Assembly: GCA_018899995.1 (NCBI GenBank)
Contig: JAHIHE010000092.1
Span: 1 to 8,026 of the forward strand
DNA length: 8,026 nt
Reading direction: 5' to 3'
Source: Patescibacteria group bacterium
GTDB taxonomy: Bacteria; Patescibacteriota; Minisyncoccia; JAHIHE01
The stretch's first letter is position 1, and every line of letters begins with the position of its first letter. The notes beneath the pieces were generated by a model. It was not told where the DNA came from and did no database searches. It was given only the letters and a program-made list of their open reading frames with translations. Positions 1-5,343 of the stretch are shown here, piece after piece. The position numbers were made by a program, and so were the translations under genes.

Positions 1-2
1 GA

Positions 3-503
3 ACAATTAGTCACAGCAGCCAAAGAGTGGGCGTCTTTGTTGACGCGCAGAATATGTACCACTCGGCAAAAAATATATTTAAAGCAAGGGTCAATTTTAA
101 GGAAATACTTAACTCCGCGGTTTCAGACCGGCAGCTTATTCGGGCGGTTGTTTATGTCATACGCACGGAGTCCGGAGAAGAGCAGAAATTTTTCAGCGCG
201 CTTACCAAACAGGGGTTTGAAATCAAAGAAAAGGACTTGCAGATTTTTTGGGGCGGCATGAAAAAGGCGAATTGGGATGTGGGAATGGCGGTTGACGCAA
301 TTATTATGGCAGACAAGCTTGATGTGGTGGTTCTGGTCACCGGAGACGGCGACTTCGTTCCCTTGGTTGAATATCTTAAAGTGAACAAAGGGTGCCTGGT
401 GGAAACAATGGCTTTTGGCGAAAGTGTTTCCCGCCGGCTGGTGGAAGCAAGCGATTATTTTATTGATTTAAGCGCTCGGAAAAATAAATTTTTAATAAAA
501 TAA
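3..503 (+). CDS. NYN-domain (LabA/DUF88-like) putative ribonuclease, 5' end outside the window
   Basis: Probable metal-dependent RNase of the NYN/PIN-like fold. Counting from the GTG at 27 as residue 1, the conserved acidic positions are D6 and N9 in FVDAQNMY, D84 and D90 in NWDVGMAVDAI, and D107 and D109 in TGDGDFVPLV; in this family they line the metal site. The frame stays open upstream of 27 to the window edge and reads TISHSSQR just before VGVFVDAQN. Starting at 27 would cut into the first beta strand, so the true start is probably a few codons before the window and this entry is 5'-partial. Bacterial LabA-like proteins are poorly characterised; RNA cleavage is inferred from the fold, and the substrate is unknown. 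A 20-base gap separates it from the next gene, suggesting cotranscription. Family assignment is confident, biological role is not. Confidence 0.88.
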   Translation, partial: TISHSSQRVGVFVDAQNMYHSAKNIFKARVNFKEILNSAVSDRQLIRAVVYVIRTESGEEQKFFSALTKQGFEIKEKDLQIFWGGMKKANWDVGMAVDAIIMADKLDVVVLVTGDGDFVPLVEYLKVNKGCLVETMAFGESVSRRLVEASDYFIDLSARKNKFLIK

Positions 504-523
504 TTAAGTTTAATTTTTGTTTT

Positions 524-850
524 ATGTTGATAGTAGAATCACTCAAGCAATTTCTAAAGCCGGAGCTAAGAAAGGTTTTAATTTTAATTATTTTTTTTAG
601 TTTGTCGTTATTATATAAATGGGATTTGCCCCGTCTAATGAATATTGGTATTGTAAATGATGCACCAAACATAGCACGCGGTCTACCCCTGCCATTTATA
701 ACTGAAGGTTGTAATTTTGTAGAATGCGGTTATTTTCCATTACCTTTTCCTTATCTGCAAATTTTCTTGATTATTGATATTATTTTTTGGTATTTAATTT
801 CCTGTCTCGTAATTTTCACTTGGGATAAGATTAAAAACAAAAATAAATAA
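524..850 (+). CDS. Small two-helix membrane protein, unknown function
   Basis: A 108-residue protein that I do not recognise as a named family, though this layout is familiar among small CPR and archaeal membrane proteins. A short basic N-terminus (FLKPELRK) leads into a hydrophobic helix at about residues 17-31. A roughly 45-residue loop follows, rich in Pro and Gly, with two cysteines (C63, C68) and a GLPLPF / FPLPFPY pair. A second helix spans about 79-99 and the tail is lysine-rich (DKIKNKNK). By the positive-inside rule both ends are cytoplasmic and the loop is outside, so the cysteines could form a disulfide. No Shine-Dalgarno precedes the ATG. The coding sequence is strongly AT-rich. 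It lies 20 bases after the NYN gene and 20 before the nucleotidyltransferase gene, so it probably shares their transcript. Confidence 0.68.
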   Translation: MLIVESLKQFLKPELRKVLILIIFFSLSLLYKWDLPRLMNIGIVNDAPNIARGLPLPFITEGCNFVECGYFPLPFPYLQIFLIIDIIFWYLISCLVIFTWDKIKNKNK

Positions 851-870
851 TTTTTAAAAGATTCTGGTTT

Positions 871-1317
871 ATGAATTTAAAAAATTTAAAATTGAATAGA
901 AAACTGCTTAAAAAGAATAAAGTCGGGCTTGTAATTATTTTTGGTTCGCGGGTTTTCGGCAGAGCGCATCCGGGAAGTGATATTGATATCGGAATAGTTT
1001 TTGAAGATGAGAAGATAAAAGCAAAAAATCCGCTGGAAATTTACGGGGATTTGTATAAAATTTTCAGCAAGGCATTTAAAACAGCTAATCCGGATATTGT
1101 TTATTTGAGAGAAGCGCCTTTGAGTCTGCAGTTTAAAGCTATAGACGAGGGAGTTGTGATTTATGAAACTTCGGTTAAATTTTTTGCCGACTATAAAGAG
1201 GAAGTAATGATTAAATATTTTGATTTTAAATTTACGGAAAATTATTTTAATAGGGTATTTTTAAACCAAGAAAAAAGATATGATAAAGTATGCTCCATTG
1301 GATATAAGCAAAATTAA
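871..1317 (+). CDS. mntA: MntA-type minimal nucleotidyltransferase, antitoxin of a HEPN/MNT pair
   Basis: Nucleotidyltransferase of the DNA polymerase beta superfamily. The signature GSX10DXD is intact: G25-S26, then D37-I-D39 within GSDIDIGIVFED, with a likely third metal-binding carboxylate at D75 (NPDIVYL). The segment LREAPLSLQFKAIDEGVVIYE (about 79-99) is typical of MntA-like proteins. In the characterised MntA-HepT system, MntA neutralises the toxin by adding AMP units to a tyrosine of its RNase motif; since both the active site here and the target tyrosine in the next gene are present, I infer the same mechanism. The 3' end overlaps the toxin gene by 38 bases, which favours coupled expression. 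Antitoxin precedes toxin. No Shine-Dalgarno is visible. Codon use is AT-rich, consistent with an accessory gene. The length of 148 residues is normal for the family. Confidence 0.9.
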   Translation: MNLKNLKLNRKLLKKNKVGLVIIFGSRVFGRAHPGSDIDIGIVFEDEKIKAKNPLEIYGDLYKIFSKAFKTANPDIVYLREAPLSLQFKAIDEGVVIYETSVKFFADYKEEVMIKYFDFKFTENYFNRVFLNQEKRYDKVCSIGYKQN

Positions 1318-1717
1318 AAATTTGATTTCCGAGATCGAAGAAAATGTTCTGGTATTGAAAGAATTTTCTTCTATGACGGCTGAAGAATTTAAAGCGGATA
1401 AGAAAAATTATGGTTTATGCGAGCATCATTTAAGGCGGGCGCTTGAAGGAGTTTTAACAATTGGCACTCATATTTTGTCTCGTCTTCCGGTAAAAACAAA
1501 AGATTATCAGGAAATAATTTTATCTTTAGGCAAATTAGGAATTATCCCGAAAGATTTTGCCGAGAATAATAAACAGTTAGCCAGTTATCGCAATCGGATG
1601 GTGCATATTTACTGGGAAATTTCGCAAGGCGAGATTTATAAAATAACAAAAGAGCATTTGGGAGATATTGAAAAGTTTTGCGAGTATTATTTGGATTATG
1701 CCAGAAAGCAAAAATAA
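1280..1717 (+). CDS. hepT: HepT-type HEPN ribonuclease toxin (DUF86-like)
   Basis: All-helical HEPN protein of 145 residues, the toxin partner of the preceding MntA. The catalytic RX4HXY motif is present as YRNRMVHIYWEI: R104, H109 and Y111, with Y111 the expected tyrosine for AMP modification by the antitoxin. Other family marks are HHLRRALEGVLTIGTHIL (about 49-66) in the dimer-core helix and LGKLGIIPKDFA (about 83-94) before the active site. Family members cleave RNA, including tRNA ends in the studied example; the target here is unknown. The start at 1280 gives a 38-base overlap with mntA; a later in-frame TTG at 1298 would remove the overlap's tail but has no better support. No frameshift or missing catalytic residue is seen, so the pair appears functional. 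The gene is followed by a structured 287-base non-coding stretch. Confidence 0.9.
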   Translation: MIKYAPLDISKIKNLISEIEENVLVLKEFSSMTAEEFKADKKNYGLCEHHLRRALEGVLTIGTHILSRLPVKTKDYQEIILSLGKLGIIPKDFAENNKQLASYRNRMVHIYWEISQGEIYKITKEHLGDIEKFCEYYLDYARKQK

Positions 1718-1738
1718 GTTTTTAGCTTTATAATTTTT

Positions 1739-1770
1739 TGAGCCTCTTCGGCTCATCAGCCTATGGCTGA
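1739..1770 (+). promoter_or_regulatory. Tandem short hairpins after hepT, possible transcript end
   Basis: Two adjacent perfect hairpins follow the toxin gene: TGAGCC (1739-1744) with GGCTCA (1750-1755) around a 5-base loop, then TCAGCC (1756-1761) with GGCTGA (1765-1770) around TAT. GGCT (1750-1753) could instead pair with AGCC (1758-1761), so alternative folds compete. No T-run follows directly (next is GAATGATATTTT), so it is not a textbook intrinsic terminator; a 3' end or processing site for the toxin-antitoxin mRNA is a plausible reading. Confidence 0.45.
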
Positions 1771-1771
1771 G

Positions 1772-1793
1772 AATGATATTTTAAAAAATCATT
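1772..1793. repeat. AT-rich near-perfect palindrome
   Basis: AATGATATTTT (1772-1782) faces AAAAAATCATT (1783-1793), an 11-base inverted repeat with one mismatch and no spacer. Together with the hairpins just upstream it could help end transcription, or it could be a protein-binding palindrome. In a region this AT-rich, chance cannot be excluded. Confidence 0.35.
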
Positions 1794-1826
1794 TAGAAAT
1801 TTAGATTTAAAAATTAAAAACACCCG

Positions 1827-1923
1827 GCCCGCCTCGCATTAAATAATCTTTCACTAAAGTATTTGCTAAATTCTATATAAGCAAATTAAATTGATAGATA
1901 AGTTAAAGGCAAGCGAGGCAGGC
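1827..1923. repeat. 97-base element bounded by GC-rich 11-base inverted repeats
   Basis: GCCCGCCTCGC (1827-1837) and GCGAGGCAGGC (1913-1923) are inverted repeats with a single mismatch, GC-rich in an otherwise AT-rich spacer. Between them a nested hairpin pairs ATTTGCT (1861-1867) with AGCAAAT (1880-1886), and CTTT/AAAG (1848-1851, 1856-1859) can form a small one. AACAC occurs at both flanks (1819-1823, 1927-1931). It may be a MITE-like or other dispersed repeat, or the stem of a structured leader RNA for pnp. AGGCAGGC at its right end recurs at 4633-4640 inside the PTGRQA-coding repeat, which favours a dispersed repeat family. Confidence 0.5.
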
Positions 1924-1932
1924 AATAACACT

Positions 1933-1992
1933 TTCATCTCTGAACAGGTAGACTATTAAAGCTTAATTACTAGTCTAAAGTTCAGAGATGAA
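1933..1992 (+). promoter_or_regulatory. Long hairpin in the pnp leader, candidate autoregulatory RNA
   Basis: TTCATCTCTGAAC (1933-1945) pairs perfectly over 13 bases with GTTCAGAGATGAA (1980-1992). After a 3/2-base internal loop, TAGACTA (1949-1955) pairs with TAGTCTA (1971-1977) over 7 bases, leaving a 15-base AT-rich loop. The stem ends 12 bases before the pnp ATG. In E. coli the pnp leader carries a long hairpin that RNase III cuts, after which PNPase removes the product and destabilises its own mRNA. Position and shape here fit an equivalent control element; the mechanism in this organism is inference. Confidence 0.65.
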
Positions 1993-2004
1993 TACGAACA
2001 AATT

Positions 2005-4095
2005 ATGGAAATAAACAAATTTAGCATTGAGGTCGGAGGCAGGTCGCTTATTGTGGAGTCGGGAAAATTGGCCGGATTGGCCGACGGCGCGGTAACGGTT
2101 CAATACGGCGATACCGTGATACTGGCCACCGCAGTGATGAGCAAAAACATGAGGGAAGGAATAGATTTTTTCCCGCTCATGGTTGATTACGAGGAAAAGC
2201 TGTATGCGGCCGGAAAAATTAAAGGCAGCAGGTTTATCAAGCGCGAGACCAGGCCAAGCGACGAAGCGATTTTGTCAGGCCGGCTCATTGATCGCACTAT
2301 CAGGCCGCTTTTTCCCGAAGGCATGCGCAATGATGTGCAGGTTATAATAACCGTATTGTCGGTTGACGGAGAAAATGATCCGGATATAACCGCTATCATA
2401 GGAGCTTCTTTGGCGCTGGGAATTTCCAATATTCCGTGGTCCGGACCGGTTGCCGCGGTCAGGATGGGTAAAATGGATGGCAAATACATCGTGAATCCCA
2501 AATACGACGAGCGTGAAAAAGGCGGGATTGATTTGGTGGTCAGCGGAGCCGGCGGTAAAATCAACATGGCGGAAGCCAGGGCTTTTGAAGCAAAAGAAGA
2601 AGAAATTTTTGAAGCGGAATTGCTGGCCGAAAAGGAAATAGACAAACTTGTGAAATTTCAGGAAGATATAATCAAAAAAATAAGCAAAGCCAAAACGGAA
2701 GTTGTTTTGATAAAGCCGTCCGCTGAATTAAAAAGCGCGGTGGAAAAATTTTTGGAAGATAAGGTTGAAAAAAGGATATACAATAAAAACAAAGAAGCGC
2801 GAACCCAAGAAAGAATTTCTTTGGAGCAGCAACTGAAAGATTTTGTCAAAGAAAAATTCGGCGAAGAAAAAATGGAAGAAGCTAACGCAGTTATGGAAGA
2901 AATGACAAACATTATTGTTCATGAAAATATCATTAAACGCGGCAAAAGGCCTGACGGCAGGGCGTTGAATCAAGTAAGAGAGTTAACCGTTGAAGCCGGA
3001 ATATTGCCGAGAACTCACGGTTCGGCGATTTTCCAAAGAGGAACCACGCAGGCTTTGAGTGTCGTTACTCTGGGCGCGCCCGGAGACGAGCAGACCATTG
3101 AAGGAATTGAAATAGACGGCACCAAGCGCTTCATGCACCATTATTCTTTTCCGCCTTATTCGGTCGGAGAAGTAAAGCCGATGCGGGGTCCGGGGCGAAG
3201 GGAAATCGGGCACGGCGCTCTGGTTGAAAAGGCCTTGGAAGTCCTGGTTCCTCCCAAAGAAACTTTTCCTTACACTGTCCGCGTGGTATCCGAGATATTG
3301 TCCTCAAACGGTTCGTCTTCAATGGCAAGCGTTTGCGGCGGAAGCCTTGCCCTGATGGATGCCGGAGTCCCGATTAAGACACAGGCAGCCGGAATCGCCA
3401 TGGGCCTCATGAGCGACAAGGAAGGAAACTATAAAATCCTTACCGATATTCAGGGCCCCGAAGACCATTTCGGCGATATGGATTTGAAGGTGGCTGGCAC
3501 AAAAAACGGCGTTTCGGCCCTACAAATGGATGTGAAAATAGAAGGCATCACTTCAAAGATTTTTCAAGAAACTATTTTGCAGGCGAAAGAAGCCCGGCTT
3601 TTCATTCTTGGAGAGATGAACAAAGTTCTCTCCGCGCCGAGGCCCGAGATGAGCAAATACGCGCCGCGCATCACCAGCTTTAACATCAACCCGGATAAAA
3701 TCAGGGATGTTATCGGGCCGGGCGGCAAAGTGATAAACGAAATTATTGAGGCGACTTCCGTAACCATTGACATAGACGATTCCGGCTTGGTGATGATTAC
3801 TTCAAAAGACGCGGAAGCCGCCAAAAAAGCGACCAAATGGATTATGGATTTAGTCAGAGAGGCGAAGCCGGGCGAAGTATACGAGGGAAAAGTCACAAGA
3901 ATTATTGACTTCGGCGCTTTTGTGGAAATTTTTCCCGGCACCGAAGGACTGCTTCATATTTCAGAAATCGCGCCTTACAGGGTTAGCAGCGTTTCCGACG
4001 TCTTGAAAGTCGGCGACGCGGTGAAAGTCAGGGTCAAGGCGATTGACCACTTGGGCCGCGTAAACCTCACCGCGAAAGAATTCCGGAGAAAATAA
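2005..4095 (+). CDS. pnp: Polyribonucleotide nucleotidyltransferase (PNPase)
   Basis: Phosphorolytic 3'-to-5' exoribonuclease of mRNA turnover; forms a trimeric ring in the cytoplasm. At 696 residues it is full length. Order: RNase PH domain 1 (about 1-215), helical linker (about 230-310), RNase PH domain 2 from RPDGR (315-319), KH domain (about 553-612) with GPGG at 571-574, S1 domain (about 624-692) with GKVTRIIDFGAFVEI. Phosphate-binding serines align at S437-S439 (NGSSSMAS) and the catalytic set at D487, D493, K495 (EDHFGDMDLK), so the enzyme should be active. The first-domain RNA-gripping loop, FFRR in E. coli, reads FIKR at 77-80. The ATG at 2005 gives the expected N-terminus MEINKFSIEVGGRSL; no Shine-Dalgarno precedes it. 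A long leader hairpin upstream suggests autoregulation. A 54-base gap leads to the next gene. Confidence 0.98.
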   Translation: MEINKFSIEVGGRSLIVESGKLAGLADGAVTVQYGDTVILATAVMSKNMREGIDFFPLMVDYEEKLYAAGKIKGSRFIKRETRPSDEAILSGRLIDRTIRPLFPEGMRNDVQVIITVLSVDGENDPDITAIIGASLALGISNIPWSGPVAAVRMGKMDGKYIVNPKYDEREKGGIDLVVSGAGGKINMAEARAFEAKEEEIFEAELLAEKEIDKLVKFQEDIIKKISKAKTEVVLIKPSAELKSAVEKFLEDKVEKRIYNKNKEARTQERISLEQQLKDFVKEKFGEEKMEEANAVMEEMTNIIVHENIIKRGKRPDGRALNQVRELTVEAGILPRTHGSAIFQRGTTQALSVVTLGAPGDEQTIEGIEIDGTKRFMHHYSFPPYSVGEVKPMRGPGRREIGHGALVEKALEVLVPPKETFPYTVRVVSEILSSNGSSSMASVCGGSLALMDAGVPIKTQAAGIAMGLMSDKEGNYKILTDIQGPEDHFGDMDLKVAGTKNGVSALQMDVKIEGITSKIFQETILQAKEARLFILGEMNKVLSAPRPEMSKYAPRITSFNINPDKIRDVIGPGGKVINEIIEATSVTIDIDDSGLVMITSKDAEAAKKATKWIMDLVREAKPGEVYEGKVTRIIDFGAFVEIFPGTEGLLHISEIAPYRVSSVSDVLKVGDAVKVRVKAIDHLGRVNLTAKEFRRK

Positions 4096-4096
4096 A

Positions 4097-4117
4097 TTTT
4101 TGCGGACGAAGCAAAAA
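4097..4117. repeat. Short inverted repeat after pnp
   Basis: TTTTTGC (4097-4103) faces GCAAAAA (4111-4117) across a 7-base loop. The T-run lies on the 5' arm rather than after the stem, so it is not a + strand intrinsic terminator. Readthrough into the next gene is therefore expected; the hairpin could be an mRNA processing or stability element between pnp and the downstream pair. Confidence 0.4.
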
Positions 4118-4128
4118 ACGCCAATAAA

Positions 4129-4137
4129 TTATCCACA
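4129..4137. promoter_or_regulatory. Consensus DnaA-box 9-mer
   Basis: TTATCCACA matches the strong E. coli DnaA-box consensus exactly and lies in the 54-base gap between pnp and the orphan membrane protein gene, 12 bases before its ATG. I saw no second box nearby, so this is not an origin. A single exact 9-mer in 8 kb on either strand is unusual but compatible with chance. Confidence 0.35.
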
Positions 4138-4149
4138 ACCTGCGGTAAT

Positions 4150-5343
4150 ATGGATAAAACAAACGCTATAAAAAACAACGCAGACGAACCCAGAATCAGC
4201 AACTCCAAACAGCCCCTTATACGCACAATGTCTGAAGATATAGAAACACTTAAACATAGTTTGTCCAAAACGAAACTGGCGTCTAAAAACTTGCCGCCAA
4301 AGAATTTGCCAATAACTCCTCCCGCACCCGTTAAAAGTCCGCAGGCGTTCAATGAGCCGCCGTTTGTTCCGTTTGCCAATAAACAAAAGATAGTAACAGA
4401 ACCGCAAAAATCCGGCGGTACCGGCCAGCTAAAAACTGTTTTTGTCCGGCCGGAAGACAATCTGCCGCCGATAGCGAGATTGGCAAGGCAAAAAACGCCG
4501 GCAAGCGCTAACCTGATACCCAAAGAAGAAAGAACTCCCGCCTACCGACCCGCAGGGTTAGCTGGCGCTCGGCCGCAAGTGAGTTCACAATCGCTTGTGA
4601 ATAAAACAGAATCGGCGCCCTTGCCCACCGGCAGGCAGGCGTCATCCGCATTCCAAAAGATTTTAATAGCAGCGCTTTTGGCCGCTTTTGCTTTTTCCGC
4701 GTATTATTTTCTCAAGCCAATTTTAAACAAGCCGGCAGTTGCGCCTCCGCTACAGGCTGAAATTCCGCCCTCCCTTGTCGCGGATGCCAAAAATATGAGC
4801 ATTTCCGCGGACCTTAATTCCGGATTAATGCTTAGCGTCAGGAAATATCTGGAGGACAATAAGAATAGAGCGGATGTCTATGGCGCTTCGCGGCTGATAA
4901 TTAAAAATACCGATGGCGCGGAAATTTTAAAGATAGAAAACCTGAAAGATTTTTTGGGCGTAAACTTGCCAACCGGATTTTTGGAAGCGGTTGACAAAAA
5001 CTATTCTTTGCTGTCTTTTAATTATCCAGAAAATAATTATTTGCGGCTTGGCCTTGTTTTTAAAATTGTCAAGCCGGAAACAATCGGGCAGGAGGCGTCA
5101 AGCTGGGAACCGGCGATGCTTGGCGACTTGAGCCCCCTGTTTCTTGGAACCCCGGCGTCCTACGATCCGTCCAAAAATTTCGCAAGCAATACTTATCTCG
5201 GCGCTTCGGTAAGATACCTTTCTTTGGGCGAGGCGAGGACAGCGCTGAATTACACGATTGACAAGAATAAAGCATTTTTTATGATAGCCGCTTCTAAGGA
5301 AGATATTTATTATTTAATTGAAAAAACGGCGAAAAACCAATGA
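4150..5343 (+). CDS. Proline-rich single-pass membrane protein coupled to ftsH, unknown function
   Basis: A 397-residue protein that I do not recognise. Residues 1-168 are hydrophilic, rich in Pro, Lys and Ala, and probably disordered in the cytoplasm. One hydrophobic helix spans about 171-188 (ILIAALLAAFAFSAYYFL), followed by a proline-rich stalk (PAVAPPLQAEIPP) and a compact domain of about 190 residues (205-397) that would lie outside the membrane. No enzymatic motif is visible. Two parts of the linker look repeat-derived: RPAGLAGARP (133-142) and PTGRQA (159-164). No Shine-Dalgarno precedes the ATG. The gene is in frame with pnp and no stop intervenes after the pnp TAA. Its TGA overlaps the ftsH start as ATGA, so the two are probably translationally coupled. 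A role with FtsH, as partner, adaptor or substrate presenter, is only inference from context. Confidence 0.82.
   Translation: MDKTNAIKNNADEPRISNSKQPLIRTMSEDIETLKHSLSKTKLASKNLPPKNLPITPPAPVKSPQAFNEPPFVPFANKQKIVTEPQKSGGTGQLKTVFVRPEDNLPPIARLARQKTPASANLIPKEERTPAYRPAGLAGARPQVSSQSLVNKTESAPLPTGRQASSAFQKILIAALLAAFAFSAYYFLKPILNKPAVAPPLQAEIPPSLVADAKNMSISADLNSGLMLSVRKYLEDNKNRADVYGASRLIIKNTDGAEILKIENLKDFLGVNLPTGFLEAVDKNYSLLSFNYPENNYLRLGLVFKIVKPETIGQEASSWEPAMLGDLSPLFLGTPASYDPSKNFASNTYLGASVRYLSLGEARTALNYTIDKNKAFFMIAASKEDIYYLIEKTAKNQ
4546..4641 (+). repeat. Repeat-derived insertions in a coding linker (RPAGLAGARP and PTGRQA)
   Basis: Two short GC-rich patches sit in the disordered linker of the orphan membrane protein. 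The first (4546-4575) encodes RPAGLAGARP and contains the small palindrome ACCC-GCA-GGGT (4548-4558). The second (4624-4641) encodes PTGRQA and holds tandem GGCA units (4630-4640) able to pair with TGCC at 4622-4625. From memory, PTGRQA-like peptides recur in unrelated CPR proteins, as expected of a dispersed nucleotide repeat that is tolerated in unstructured linkers. Only one copy of each is present in this window. Confidence 0.45.

Noticed and set aside
460..672. - strand open frame across the NYN gene end and the small membrane gene
   Set aside because: Overlaps two better frames on the + strand and has no ribosome binding site or recognisable feature.
1873..1879. TATATA as a -10 box for a pnp promoter
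   Set aside because: No convincing -35 hexamer at 16-18 bases upstream, and the site lies within the hairpin loop of the 97-base element; AT-richness makes -10-like strings common.
2187..2645. Long - strand open frame of about 150 codons inside pnp
   Set aside because: Lies wholly opposite a certain PNPase coding region, is serine-rich in the way antisense frames of such genes are, and has no recognisable motif or ribosome binding site.
4097..4117. Intrinsic terminator after pnp
   Set aside because: The T-run precedes rather than follows the stem on the coding strand and no GC-rich stem is present.
3975..4523. - strand open frame of about 180 codons spanning the pnp end and the next gene
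   Set aside because: Antisense to two supported genes and crosses their gap; the composition follows the complementary codons, with no domain signature.
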